From positions 2,255,888-2,319,887 of the forward strand of contig NC_135042.1 of NCBI RefSeq assembly GCF_051020975.1: 64,000 nucleotides of DNA. Reading direction: 5' to 3'. Both the position numbers and the translations under genes were made by a program. Below, one piece after another: positions 1-10,377 of the stretch (its first letter is position 1; every line of letters begins with the position of its first letter). The stretch is from Osmia lignaria lignaria (taxonomy: Eukaryota > Arthropoda > Insecta > Hymenoptera > Megachilidae). Under the pieces are notes generated by a model. That model was not told the DNA's origin, searched no databases, and worked only from the letters and a program-made list of their open reading frames with translations.

Positions 1-366
1 CTAATTGTAAGATGTGAGGACGAACCTACGTATGGCTAACATAGGGAGCCGCAGGGGAAATGTTCGTAGTAGGCCTCGTAACTTGAATTATCGGTGCACT
101 TTAGTGGGTTCTCTGGACGGGTTATTACAATTGAACAACAATATGTAAATTATAAACGAATCTAGATATATTCTGTTGTGCAGAATATTGTAGAACCTTA
201 CAATCGTTGCGTGTAAATTGTCGCGGTATTGAATGAACGATTCTATATTTACAACTTTATCAAAAAAGAGAGTGAAGTGAATTTAAAGTGTTAAGCTTCG
301 ATTCCGGGAAGCAAGAATCTAATCCTTCTCGGTTTTAATGAACACGAGCAAACGGAGGACGGACTA
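1..366. other. unassigned flank
   Basis: I see no coding frame with a recognisable domain and no terminal repeats here. The last two bases (365-366, TA) are the target duplication of the element that follows. Confidence 0.5.
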
Positions 367-1321
367 CAGTAAAACCTGGATAAATTCAACCAAGATTGGG
401 ACCCAGTGGTTGCGTTTACCTAAGCACGGTATCGAAGCTCGGATGACACGCGACGACCAGCCAAGCGTGAACGTTGAAAGGGACAGACAGTGGTGGAACG
501 AGAGAGGTCCGAAATCAAAGGAAAGAGCCGAAACGTATCGGTGTGACTAATACTAATTGAATCAAAAAACTTTTTTATTTTTCACTTTTTTTTAGTGAAA
601 CTTTTACTAGCGCATTGGTGAGATTTTTGTGAGTAAAGTGGTACCAAACACGATATAGTTTCAATTATAATTACTTGCTAAAATTGATGTTATAAGTTGG
701 CGAAAAGCAAGAGAGATCGAAATCCAAACCAGTCGCGGTGTCGGCTTTGGTTTCAAAGGTTTCATTTATCCTAGCGAGGAGTCGATTCTGGGCATTTAAT
801 GTTTCATTTATTCAAGCAAGGAGTCGATTCCGGGCATTTAATGTTTCATTTATTCAAGCAAGGAGTCGATTCTGGGCATTTAATGTTTCATTTATCCAAG
901 CGAGGTGTCGATTCTGAATCCGTACACATGTTTTCTTTGTAGCCAACATGCCGATTCTGTGTCCGTACACATCTTTTGTATTCAGCCGACATCATTTATA
1001 TTCAGTCGTGGTCTCAATTCTATGCTTATTATTCTATTACTATTGTTTATAAATATAATTCAACCTATATCGAGTTTGGTATCATTTTAATCAGAAAAAT
1101 CTCACAAATGCATTAGTAACAGTTTCATTGAGAAAAAGTTAAAAATAAAAAAGTTTTATCGTTGAATTAGTATTAGTCACACGGATATTACGGTCGGATC
1201 ATATTACACGGTTTCCTCGTCGAGCGGCTCGGTTCGCCTAGGGGGATCCCCCCAAGTGGAGGGGATAGCGATGTTTCATTTATCCAAGCATTCTTTCGTT
1301 GAATTTATCCAGGTTTTACTG
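367..1321 (+). mobile_element. pogo-like non-autonomous TIR element, copy 1 (955 bp)
   Basis: The ends are inverted repeats starting CAGTAAAACCTGGATAAAT and are flanked by TA on both sides (365-366 and 1322-1323). TA duplication with a CAGTNNAACC-type end is typical of the Tc1/mariner-pogo group, so that placement is family knowledge plus inference. There is no transposase. Inside are two long inverted arms (about 540-670 and 1050-1182) sharing a GTGTGACTAATACTAATT-like motif, and four 42-bp tandem units. The 70-aa frame at 338-550 starts outside the element and has no recognisable domain, so I do not annotate it as a gene. Other copies lie at 12996-13950 and 62944-63773. Confidence 0.85.
759..926 (+). 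repeat. 42-bp tandem repeat, four units, inside the pogo-like element
   Basis: Units begin at 759, 801, 843 and 885, exactly 42 bp apart. Each carries a TTTCATTTATCCAAGC-like core followed by GTCGATTCTG. The core resembles the inner part of the element's own terminal repeat (ATTTATCCAGG), so these could be extra transposase-binding-like sites; that role is inference. Confidence 0.85.
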
Positions 1322-1323
1322 TA

Positions 1324-1718
1324 CAACGGTAAATGATGCCTAACGCCAGACAACGTACTGTATGATTGTAGCTCAAAGTGTAGCTTGTTGCAGAGATTTT
1401 CCGTAAGCGAACCGTACTGACGCATACTGAACCCTTTTTACATTTTAACTAGACCGAAGGTACCATCACCGCCACCCTTTTTATTCCCAAAAATTGGAAT
1501 AAAAAGAGTGGTGGAGACGTACTTACGTTACGTAGTTCCGAGGAACCGCGCCCTTGCTTCGCGCTGGTTTCGGATATTCTGGAAGACAAACTAAGCTGAA
1601 TGTACGTAACCAACTCCAAATATGACAATTTTCGAAGACGGGAACGTAACAGTTTCAAGATTATAACGCAGTATGTACAGAATTATAAATTACTGTTAGA
1701 GTTATGTTTGGACACATA
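1324..1718. other. unassigned sequence
   Basis: No domain or terminal repeat recognised. A 69-residue minus-strand open frame (1449-1658) has no recognisable features and I treat it as chance. Confidence 0.4.
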
Positions 1719-1999
1719 CAGGGTGTTCGATAACAGATGGGCAGAATTTTAAGGAGTAATTGTAGGGATCAAAATAAGACGAAAATCAAGAATAACGAAA
1801 TAGCGTTTGCGGCTTTGTTTTCCAGTAATTAACGTTTAAAAATTCGAGTAAAAAGCGCCTGAAACCTGCAATCCGCCCAGCACCGACGACTGAACGTCAG
1901 GTCAGCAGGGGCGGGTACAGTCATAACCAAGAAGAGAAATGTTGCAATACCGAGAAACAGAATAGCACGAGGTAAGTTTCTACTATTCAACGATTCTTG
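1719..1999 (+). repeat. interspersed repeat of the CAGGGTGTTCGA family, copy 1
   Basis: About 210 bp (1719-1931) match 55190-55402 closely, beginning with CAGGGTGTTCGA after a TA. Near the right end GTCATAACCAAGAA (about 1919) is inverted at TTCTTGGTTATGAC (about 1993), so part of this copy folds back on itself. No coding capacity. The transposon class is not clear to me. Confidence 0.65.
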
Positions 2000-3086
2000 G
2001 TTATGACTCCGATCCTTCGTATACTCCGGCCGGCTCTTAAGTTTTACACAAACCTAATTAGTAGATGTGACCGTGTAAGCCAACATCACAGTACGGTCGA
2101 AAGTACGTGTTAACTGAGATGGGGCACGACCAGTAGGACCTGAATATCTTCCGAGTATCAATCTAGCAGACGCGGACGGTACATGTGCAATAAAAATCCA
2201 AAAAATCCGAAGAACAAATGTTATTAAGGAAACATTGGGTTATAATTATTGCACGTACATATAAGTATTATACAATAAATGTGTCACAAATATCAACAGT
2301 GCATATATTACCCAGCCTAGATAACCGATGTATTGTTCTCACTTTACACTATGCCTGTCACGTAAGTAGATATACATTTAATTAATGGAACTTGGCGTAG
2401 CGCTGGCACTAGTATTTTGACCTGCACGAGAAAAATTTATATTCGGATTCCCAAGTGCTCTAGTGCTCTAGTGCCAGTGCCGACGCCAAGTTCCCTAGGT
2501 TGTAAAGTTTGAATTAGGTAAATGCAACAATCATTGGCCTCTGGGAATTGGTCCTTCCCAATATCACAGCCCTTATAGGCAAGAGGAACTTGATCCATCC
2601 ATCATATCACAACTTTGATAGGCGAGAGGAACTTGATCTATCCTTCATATCACTGAAGTGGATGGGTTGGGGAACTTTTACACTGGTCAACCTTTACACG
2701 AAATGTTTTGGTTTGGATATCATGTTATTTTTGTAAGAAATGGCCAGATATTCGGATTCACAGGCGGAAGCTAATTTGCAGAAAATAACATGATGTATCT
2801 CACTTAAAACACGTATAGTATATTGCAATAATGTTACACACAAGTGACTGATATTGTAGTGTTTTCCCTTGAAATGAAATGTCGAGTTTGAACTTGCTGC
2901 CTCTTCAAATGACAAAGTCACAATTCTCGCTGAATCACTTAATAACTTAACTGTTTTAAGGAGTTCTTTTTCGGGTTTTTCGATTTTTCCTGTTGCTTTG
3001 GATATAAAAGACACCTGATTCCAAATTTTTAAGTCTCTAGCTTGTCTGGAAGTGGGTTAGAATTAACATGATCCTCCTCCTATATA
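2000..3086. other. unassigned AT-rich sequence
   Basis: It contains the hairpin at 2387-2494 but no frame with recognisable domains. The 106-residue minus frame at 2694-3014 is low complexity without motifs and is not called as a gene. Confidence 0.4.
2387..2494. repeat. 108-bp hairpin-forming inverted repeat
   Basis: The arm 2387-2412 and the reverse complement of 2468-2494 share GGAACTTGGCGT at the outside and CTGGCACTAG at the inside, differing only in 2-3 middle bases. The loop is about 55 bp. It could be a small fold-back element or the footprint of a larger inverted-repeat transposon. No target duplication is obvious. Confidence 0.7.
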
Positions 3087-3290
3087 CAGGGTGATTCTCT
3101 CCCTACGCAAGTCAAAAGCCGTGCCGCACAATGGAATCCCTGCTGTTCCGTTTCTTATCTTCGTCTCATAAACACATATAGAGCAGTTTTTAGTCCGGCG
3201 ATATGGCCCCTGGGTCTCTTTACCCGCAAAAACAGCAGGGTTCGATTGTGCGGTACGGCTTTTGTGTTGCGCAGCGAGAGAATCGCACTG
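3087..3290. mobile_element. 204-bp MITE with about 50-bp terminal inverted repeats
   Basis: The left end CAGGGTGATTCTCTCCCT pairs with the right end, whose reverse complement begins CAGTGCGATTCTCTCGCT. The match continues through AAAAGCCGTGCCGCACAAT with a few mismatches. A TA precedes the left end; the right flank is TT, so the duplication is imperfect. Non-coding. Confidence 0.75.
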
Positions 3291-3549
3291 TTTATTCCAA
3301 GAATTATGCGTTTTTGGCGTATTTATATCCCAGGTTCCAGGCTAGGTAGAAAGTTACTTTTTACATGAGAGTTAGTTGATATTATATCTAACTCACATAC
3401 AAATTTTGGTTGACCTAGGTTACCAGGGAGAGCGGCAGTGGCGGTGCCAATATGGCTAAAAAGCGCTTAACTCTGGTTCGAGATATATTACTCGGCAGCT
3501 TAGAGGGAGCGGGCGGGGAACTTGGTTCGCGCGCTGCCGCGCGCGTTGA

Positions 3550-4194
3550 TTAACAGGCAAACTTATTGTAGATAATATAACAGTATATTGCGGCTTGGCT
3601 ATACGACAAAATCCCGATTCTGTGCAAAATATAACAAAAGACATATGGGCGACACTTTATCATAACTTACCAACGGACAATATAACTGCTCGGTCGGCCC
3701 GAATTCATGGTGGTATTCGTGGCAGAGAGAAAAAGCCTCTCACTAACTAACTGAATATAAGCATAAGTTGTCTTTGTTTGAAGATGTTAACTATGTCATT
3801 AAGCCGGCGTATGAAGATTTAAGTAAGGACGACTTGTTAAATCGTTGCTTAGGAGGCGATACACAAATTAGCAACGAAAACTTTAATTTTGTTGTATGGC
3901 AAAATCATTCAACGGTAAATTGCTTATTGATATAGCAACAGATATTGCTGTATGCAACTTCAGCAATGGTCTAATAAGTCTTATGAAAGTTATAAAAGTT
4001 TTAGGCATAATTGTTGGCGATCATTGTTATAATTTTTGCATTCAAACAGATGCACGCCGCATTAAGGTTGCAGAGCACTCGACGACGGATGTTGTTAGAG
4101 ACGCTCGGAGATTTTTCAGGAAATTTAGAAAAAAAAAGGAGAGACTAATTTTAATGTAGAAGGGCAGCTCTATAGCACAGGTATCGCAGAGTAA
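3550..4194 (+). pseudogene. C-terminal remnant of a Mutator-like transposase
   Basis: Three frames in succession resemble the C-terminal third of the transposase family that Pfam calls Mutator-like transposase. First comes a segment with GLAIRQNPDSVQN and DIWATLYHNL from 3550. Next, from about 3765, is a segment with PAYEDLSKDDLLNRCL and then NENFNFVVW. Last, from about 3920, comes IAVCNFSNG followed by NFCIQTDARRIKVAEHSTTD and a basic tail, ending EGQLYSTGIAE with a stop at 4192-4194. At least one stop and two frameshifts interrupt it, so it is dead. The N-terminal two thirds are missing and no terminal repeats are visible. The family name is recalled from the conserved tail pattern and should be confirmed by a profile search. 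Confidence 0.65.
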
Positions 4195-5338
4195 AGGTAA
4201 ACCACGTTTTTTAAATTGGCTTGCAGCATAACTCAAATAATTTTTATTGGATTCACTTGAACTTTTCACAGTTTCTTCTAAACTAAATTATCTACAGAAG
4301 CACATACGGATTCTTCAATTTTTTGAAAACTTTTTTGTTACAAACAATTTTGTATGAAATCTTCGAACTAAAAGTAATACTTTTTAAAAAAGTGCTTTTC
4401 CAGAAACCAATATTTTGTCATATTCGTACGTACCTCTGTAGTAAATATCATATAAATAACGAAAAATTTTTATTTTCTATTCTAGGTCAAAACATACAGC
4501 ACTTCTATTGCAAGCTGCAAAAGGAGTCATCTCAAGAATAGCTTAAGAAGGGCTCCAGTATCTCCATTTTGTTACCAAAAACTTGAAAATAATTTTTTTA
4601 TACACTTTAAGACTTAAGATATCTAAAATACGAAACATTTTTCAGTTTTCTTAGTATTTTGCTGGAAAAAAATCTGAAAATTACATATCAGTTTTGGGCT
4701 TCAAAAGTAGCTTAACCTCTTAAATAATATTCTCTACACTCTACACTAATTGTAAGTAATCTCTTATTCTTGTGCTTATTAAAAGTTCAATCGTAAGTAC
4801 AAAAATTAATTTATATAACAAAATATAATTTATATAATTCTACCATTTATAGTTAAAAAAAAAACCACAATAATCACTCCTAACTTTTTAATGAAGCATA
4901 ATAAGTTAATCCGTCACTTGACTAATCAGCTATCCGTAGATAATAATACAATAAATTTCAAGAAAACTTTCCATTCAAATACATAGGGTGGTTCTGTTAA
5001 AAAGAACTTCAAAGCAAAATTGTGCTTATCACAATAATTATTTATTATGTAATCAATAACACTAAAAACAATTTAACATTCTTTGATATGTACAATTTCA
5101 TATATATAACTTTTGTTTCATTTATCTACGTTAAACAGTATTTAATCACTTGACTGAACTTGTTAAGTTAAAGCTAACAAGCTGGATGATTTTTTTATAG
5201 AAAAGTCATTTTCTTTTAGGTTCCTAGATAGGAACCTTATTTTCTCGTCTCCGTGTCCGTCCGTCCGTCGTCGCATTTTATTTCTTAGCAAGTGTGTGTG
5301 TAATAAGTACAGAAAATGACTTCTTTATCAGAATATCA
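4195..5338. other. unassigned AT-rich sequence
   Basis: No gene or transposon ends recognised. Around 5218-5237 a short perfect palindrome (AGGTTCCTAGATAGGAACCT) is followed by a CCGT-rich run (5256-5268). Confidence 0.4.
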
Positions 5339-5342
5339 TTAA

Positions 5343-5559
5343 CACTAGATTTACCGACGTTTGATGCAAACTTATTTTAAAGTTGAAAACAACGTAGTAA
5401 ATTAAATAAATGGAGAAAGAAACATAATTTAATACATACATCCATTCTTTATCTCAACAATAGCCAACATACGTTTCAACAAAAATACCTCGATAAGATT
5501 TGTAATTTAAAATAAAAAACTTGAAACCAGTTATATTGACTGGTCTGGTAAATCTAGCG
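5343..5559. mobile_element. 217-bp piggyBac-type MITE
   Basis: TTAA flanks it at 5339-5342 and 5560-5563. The ends are CACTAGATTTACC on the left and the reverse complement CGCTAGATTTACC on the right. TTAA duplication is the hallmark of piggyBac-type transposition. Non-coding and too short for a transposase. Confidence 0.8.
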
Positions 5560-5631
5560 TTAAGCTTGTTAGTTTTGTCTTAACAAGTTAAATCAAGTGA
5601 TTAAAAACTAGGTTTGCGACGGTATTGTATC

Positions 5632-6152
5632 TGTTAAACTTGGCACGTAATTGTTGTAGATATAGGCCCAAAATAATTAAATCGCTGTAATACTGATATA
5701 TGTTGAAAGACTGTTATGATTCGGTTGATACAAATAAAATGCGCATGTGCAAGAGAGTGATGCGCTTCCGCAGTGGGAAGCGAGTTGTGCGTTATACGTT
5801 CTAGAATATGCGTTTCTATAAGTTCTGTTATACTTTCTGTATGAGATATATTGATATATTACCTTAAATGTTCAGTTACTTGTATCCATTATCATTATTT
5901 AATAATTAAATCTCTATAAAAAAAAATGCGTCCAATTCATATGTGTTTATTATATTGAAGCATATAAGAATAAAACATAATTAGACTTAAAAGTAATAGC
6001 ACTTAATGATTTTGTGACCAGTACAAACGACATCTTTGGAATAGTAAGAAAACGGTTACATCTAGTAGAAAGGATCTAGCGTAGAAGAAAAGAAAACCGG
6101 AAGTGACACATGATTATTTGGCGGCATTATTTGAAATTTAAAATCTCCAACA
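5632..6152 (-). repeat. Copia-A 3' LTR (521 bp)
   Basis: On the minus strand it begins TGTTGGAGATTTTAAA and ends GTGCCAAGTTTAACA, the usual TG...CA form. Bases 5632-5703 match 10300-10371 and bases 6007-6152 match 14689-14834, which are the two surviving pieces of the 5' LTR. Confidence 0.93.
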
Positions 6153-6170
6153 CTTCCCCTTAAAATTCAA

Positions 6171-6831
6171 CTAAACCTTAATCCTTAACAACTCGATACA
6201 TTTAGAATGTTTAGGTCCGTTCAAAGCCTTAGTTAAGACATCCGCAGTCATGTCTTCCGAACACAAATATTCCAACTGAATCAGTCCTTTCTTGAGAACA
6301 TCTCGAATAAAATGATGTTTAATTTCTATATGTTTGGTTCTTGCATGAAATATAGGGTTCTTAGACAGCTTAATTGCACTCGCATTATCATTAAAAATAG
6401 TGACATTTGACACTTCGACAGCGCCTAATTCCGAAAGACTGTTCCTTAAATAAATGGCCTCCTTAGCAGCTTCAGTAATGGCCATGTATTCCGCTTCAGT
6501 AGTGGACAGGGCAACGGTACGCTGCTTCCTTGTTCCCAAGTAACCGGGCCTCCACTCAAAAAGAAGACATATCCCGTAAATAATGACCGGTAAATGACCG
6601 ACGGTCATTCATGCACCCTGCCCAATCCGCATCTGCAAAACCCTTAAGGTCCTCGTTACCTCCACTATATGTTAAACAACAATCCCTGGTCCCTTTTATG
6701 TATCTTAAGATCCTCTTTGCAGCCTCCCAATGTGGTTTACTATAGGAGTCGTTGAATTGGCTTAGCTGGCTAATCGCATAAGCAATGTCCGGCCTAGTTG
6801 TAACAGCCAAGTACATGAGACTCCCCAGCAA
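6171..6831 (-). pseudogene. Copia-A RNase H domain (broken)
   Basis: Two overlapping frames (6556-6831 and 6171-6608) together carry the end of the reverse transcriptase (LMYLAVTTRPDIAYAISQL) and the RNase H block: FADADWAG, RKQRTVALSTTEAEYMAI, FNDNASAIKLSKNP, HIEIKHHFIRD and ADVLTKAL. A frameshift sits near 6600. Family RNase H removes the RNA strand during reverse transcription. It lies directly before the purine tract and 3' LTR, as expected. Confidence 0.88.
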
Positions 6832-6926
6832 TTCCCTGTAAGGGTATTCCTTCTTATTGATATCCTGATTTGGATCAACCTTGACCAGCTTTGTATTTGG
6901 ATCTAGTCTTCATCTTGTATTAAGAC

Positions 6927-8138
6927 TTAATCTTGTATTTGGAGTGGTGTCTTCACTGGATTTGAGTCCGCCATTCCAAATTTTTGTAATAGCTCTTGAA
7001 TGTATGCCTTTTGACTCAGCTTGATTACCCCTTTCTTCACTTCAAATTCTATCCCAAGACAATATTCGATGTTGCCTAGGTCTTTAACTGTGAAAATCTC
7101 GGATAAGTGGTCTTTAACCATTTTAATTTTGTGTGAATCCTTACACACTATTAAAATATCATCGACGTAAACCACGATGAGTAACATATCCTTACCTCTA
7201 CCGATACGATATACACAAGGGTCGAAATCAGAAGCAATCGCACCGAGATGTCTAAGTTCCTCGTCTAATTTAGCATGCCATTGCCGGCCCGCCTGTTTCA
7301 ACCCATAGATGGCTTTCTTGAGTTTACATACCTTATTTCCTGATTTAAATTCCTTTAACATTTCGATTGCTTTAAGTTTTATGGAGCTATTATCTCCTTC
7401 AATCGAAATTAATTTTTCAAGCATTTCTTGTAATTTTTCAGGAGTTTTCATGTAAATGTCTTCATCCAAAGAGCCATGCAGGTACGCGGTGGCTATGTCA
7501 ATATGATGTATATCCATTACATAATAAGCCGCAAGTGCCGCGACCAACCGTACGGAACCCAATCGCGCAACTGGTGCGAAGGTTTCTTTATAATCTATAC
7601 CAGTTCTCTGACTGAATCCTTGAGCCACTATCCTGGCCTTTCTGCGCTCAATTTTACCATTGACCCCATATTTATTGGCTAACACAATACGACTACCAAT
7701 AATTTTTCTATCGTTAGGATGGTCAACAAGATCCCAAACATCCTTCTCAAGCATTGAGCGAAGTTCATCCAACATTGCCATAAACCATTCGTTCGCTCCC
7801 GGCCCTGAAATAGCTATTCTCATTGGAACTTCTGTGGCATAAGATACAGACTCCTCATCGGCATCGTCCCGCTTAGTCTGGTACATCTTCTTTGGTCTTC
7901 CTCTAGTTCCAGTTCTTAAAATTTTTGGTCGGCCTCTTGCTCTATTCGATTTTGGATCAGCTTGTCCTTCATTTTCCTCTTCATCTAACGCGCCTTCTTC
8001 CAATAGAACTTCCGTGTCTGAGGCAGTTACTTCCCCATCATCATCGTTCGATTGATTTTTAACAGGCTCAATTATGACTTCTGAGACATTTTTGTCAACC
8101 TTCATATCATCCATATCATTAAATCCATTTGAAGTCAT
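6927..8138 (-). pseudogene. Copia-A reverse transcriptase
   Basis: 403 codons. After an acidic linker (residues 1-60) and a basic stretch comes the copia-type reverse transcriptase, with IIGSRIVLANKYGVNG, ARIVAQGFSQRTGIDYKETF, KKAIYGLKQAGRQWHAKL and the catalytic YVDD at residues 324-327. The catalytic residues I can see are intact, but the frame is separated from the integrase by an in-frame TGA and from RNase H by a frameshift, so no full polyprotein can be made. Confidence 0.92.
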
Positions 8139-8177
8139 TTCCTTATTGCATCCAATGTTCTCTATAAACCTTATATC

Positions 8178-9662
8178 TCAACTAATGATAATTCTATCTG
8201 TATCTACATCTAAAAGACGATAACCCTTGTAATTATCATCAAAGCCTACGAACCTCAACTCTTTGGCTTTCATATCTAGTTTTCTTCGAGATTCCTTAGG
8301 TATGTGGGCAAAAACCTTACATCCAAATAGGTGTACATCATGCAAGTTCGGTTTGACATTGCACCACCTTTCCATCGAAGTGACACCTGTAGCTTTAGTG
8401 TATAATCTATTTTGCAAATAATTTGCAATACTGACAGCTTCGCCCCAATATTTATTTGGGAGCTGTGCATCTATCAACAGGCACCTTGCCATTTCTAGCA
8501 GGGACCTATTTTTACGTTCAGCTACGCCATTCTGTTCAGGCGTATAGGGTACTGAATGCTGAACTTCTATGCCTTCTCTCTGAAAGAATTCCTTAAGCTT
8601 TGTGTTCACATACTCCTTACCATTGTTTGATCTGAAAACTTTAGGCTTCTTGTTGTATTTAGTTTTTGTGTGTTGTATGTATTCCTGTATCCTTTGTGGA
8701 ACTTCAGACTTATGTTTCAAGAGATATATGACAGTGTATCTGCTATAGTCATCAATCAGCGTCAATATGTAACGCTTATTGCCCGGTGTGATCGTCTGCA
8801 TCGGTCCACAGACGTCAGTGTGGACCAGTTGTAGAATGGCTTTAGATTTGTTAACAGATTTCTTAGGAAAAGGTAACCTTTTCATTTTTCCCTTAATGCA
8901 TGTTTCACACATTTCTCTGAGACCACAATCCTTAACATTAACGCCCCTAATGATTCCTTGATTTATCATTTCTTTAATAGATGCATAGTCCCTATGTTCC
9001 AATCTTCTATGCCATGTGTGTTGACAATTTAATGTATGTTGATTTGTCACAGCTAAAGCTCTATGTATAATATTTAATTTATATAAATTATCCTTTAGTT
9101 TAGCTGCTGCTACGTTAGTCTTATTGTAACCTATGTGACATATATCCTTCTCAAAGATGATTTCAAAACCTTTTTCTGCTAACCTTTTTACCGATATTAG
9201 GCTTTCTTCTAATGCAGGGATATATAACACATCCTTTATTTTTATACTTTGTGCTTGGCCTTCCGCATTTTGACATAATATATCACCATCCCCTTTTCCT
9301 AATACCGCCAAATAGGAACCATTGGCTAATCTTACCTTTTCATTAAAACACTCGTTCAAAGTATGAAAGAAACTCTTGTTATTAGTCATATGGCTCGTTG
9401 CACCTGAGTCAATATACCAACTAAAGTTTTTATTGAAATCATAATTTGAATCATTATTTGCATAAAAGTATACACTGTTCCGGGGATTACTTTCAGAATC
9501 AATCATTTGATTGATCCTTTCCTTGTTATTCTTTTCTTTCCACTTTTTGTATTTCAAACAGGACTTTTTCATGTGTCCAGGTTTATTACAGAAATAACAA
9601 GTAGACGTTGCAACTGATTTACGGTTAGGCTGCTTAGTTCCTGAAACCTGATTATGTTGCAC
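8178..9662 (-). pseudogene. Copia-A zinc knuckle, protease and integrase
   Basis: 494 codons in the same frame as gag upstream and reverse transcriptase downstream. In order: a CCHC zinc knuckle (C22, C25, H30, C35), the aspartic protease motif WYIDSGATSHM (Asp85), the integrase zinc-binding region (HTWHRRLEH ... CETCIKGK) and the integrase core. The first acidic residue is present (HTDVCGP) and so is the glutamate (QNGVAERKNR). The second aspartate is changed: the usual RSDNG reads RSNNG, so integrase should be catalytically dead. RLGH, usual in the zinc region, reads RLEH. Confidence 0.92.
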
Positions 9663-9677
9663 CTTTAATGCCTTTTC

Positions 9678-10256
9678 TTAACGCTCTTCTACATGACTTT
9701 TAGCATTCCTGCGTCTAATTGCTTCATCGATGAGCTTTCCCTTAACTAACTCTAAAGTTAGCTCATCTTCAACCCTAGTTTCCAATACAGTAATAAGAGT
9801 GTTGTACGATTCAGGCAAACTGCTCAACATCATGGCAATTATTAGTTTTTCCTTTAGAGCTTCCCCTAGTGCAGCTAATTGATCTACAACATTCAATAAC
9901 TCATTAATGTGTGCTTCCATATCACCACTTTCAGACAATCTTAAGTTGCATAGTTGTCTCAGTAAATAAACTTGATTTGTTAACGAGGCCTTCTGGTGAT
10001 ATCTCTGTAATGTATCCCAAGCTTCTTTAGCACTTGTGGTATCCTTTATATGTCTCAACTGATCATCTTCCACAAGCAAACCTATGGTAGCCCTTGCCTG
10101 AGCATCCGCTTTATTCCATTTATCGTCCGGAGCCATTGGCTTTATATCCCTTATCGTATACCACAGGTCTTCCTTAATTAATAATAATTCAACCTTACAT
10201 TTCCATACCTGGAAATTTTTATTATTTAACTTAACAACTGCAAAACGGTTATCCAT
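9678..10256 (-). pseudogene. Copia-A gag
   Basis: 192 codons beginning with ATG at 10256, just after the primer binding site. It has the copia gag layout: an N-terminal FAVVKLNNKNFQVWKCKVE segment, then AKEAWDTLQRYHQK, LRQLCNLRLSESGDMEAHI and LLSSLPESYNTLI. This is the capsid-forming part of the polyprotein. A TAA stop separates it from the in-frame zinc knuckle. Copia does not normally have a stop here, so I read it as decay. Confidence 0.9.
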
Positions 10257-10285
10257 TATTATTCTTTACTTTAACGCCACGTGCT

Positions 10286-10299
10286 CTGGGCCCATAACC
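10286..10299 (-). promoter_or_regulatory. Copia-A primer binding site (initiator tRNA-Met fragment)
   Basis: On the minus strand GGTTATGGGCCCAG follows the 5' LTR directly. It complements the anticodon stem-loop region of initiator tRNA-Met, the primer used by Drosophila copia. The same site occurs in Copia-C (17616-17628) and Copia-D (37622-37635). Confidence 0.88.
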
Positions 10300-10371
10300 T
10301 GTTAAACTTGGCACGTAATTGTTGTAGATATAGGCCCAAAATAATTCAATCGCTGTAATACTGATATATGT
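10300..10371 (-). repeat. Copia-A 5' LTR, inner piece (72 bp)
   Basis: Matches 5632-5703 of the 3' LTR and abuts the primer binding site. It stops abruptly at the Copia-B junction. Confidence 0.9.
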
Positions 10372-10377
10372 GGCACT

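Noticed and set aside
338..550. 70-codon frame at the left end of pogo-like copy 1 as a gene
   Set aside because: It starts in the flank, runs into the MITE and is shared only as MITE sequence with 13767-13994.
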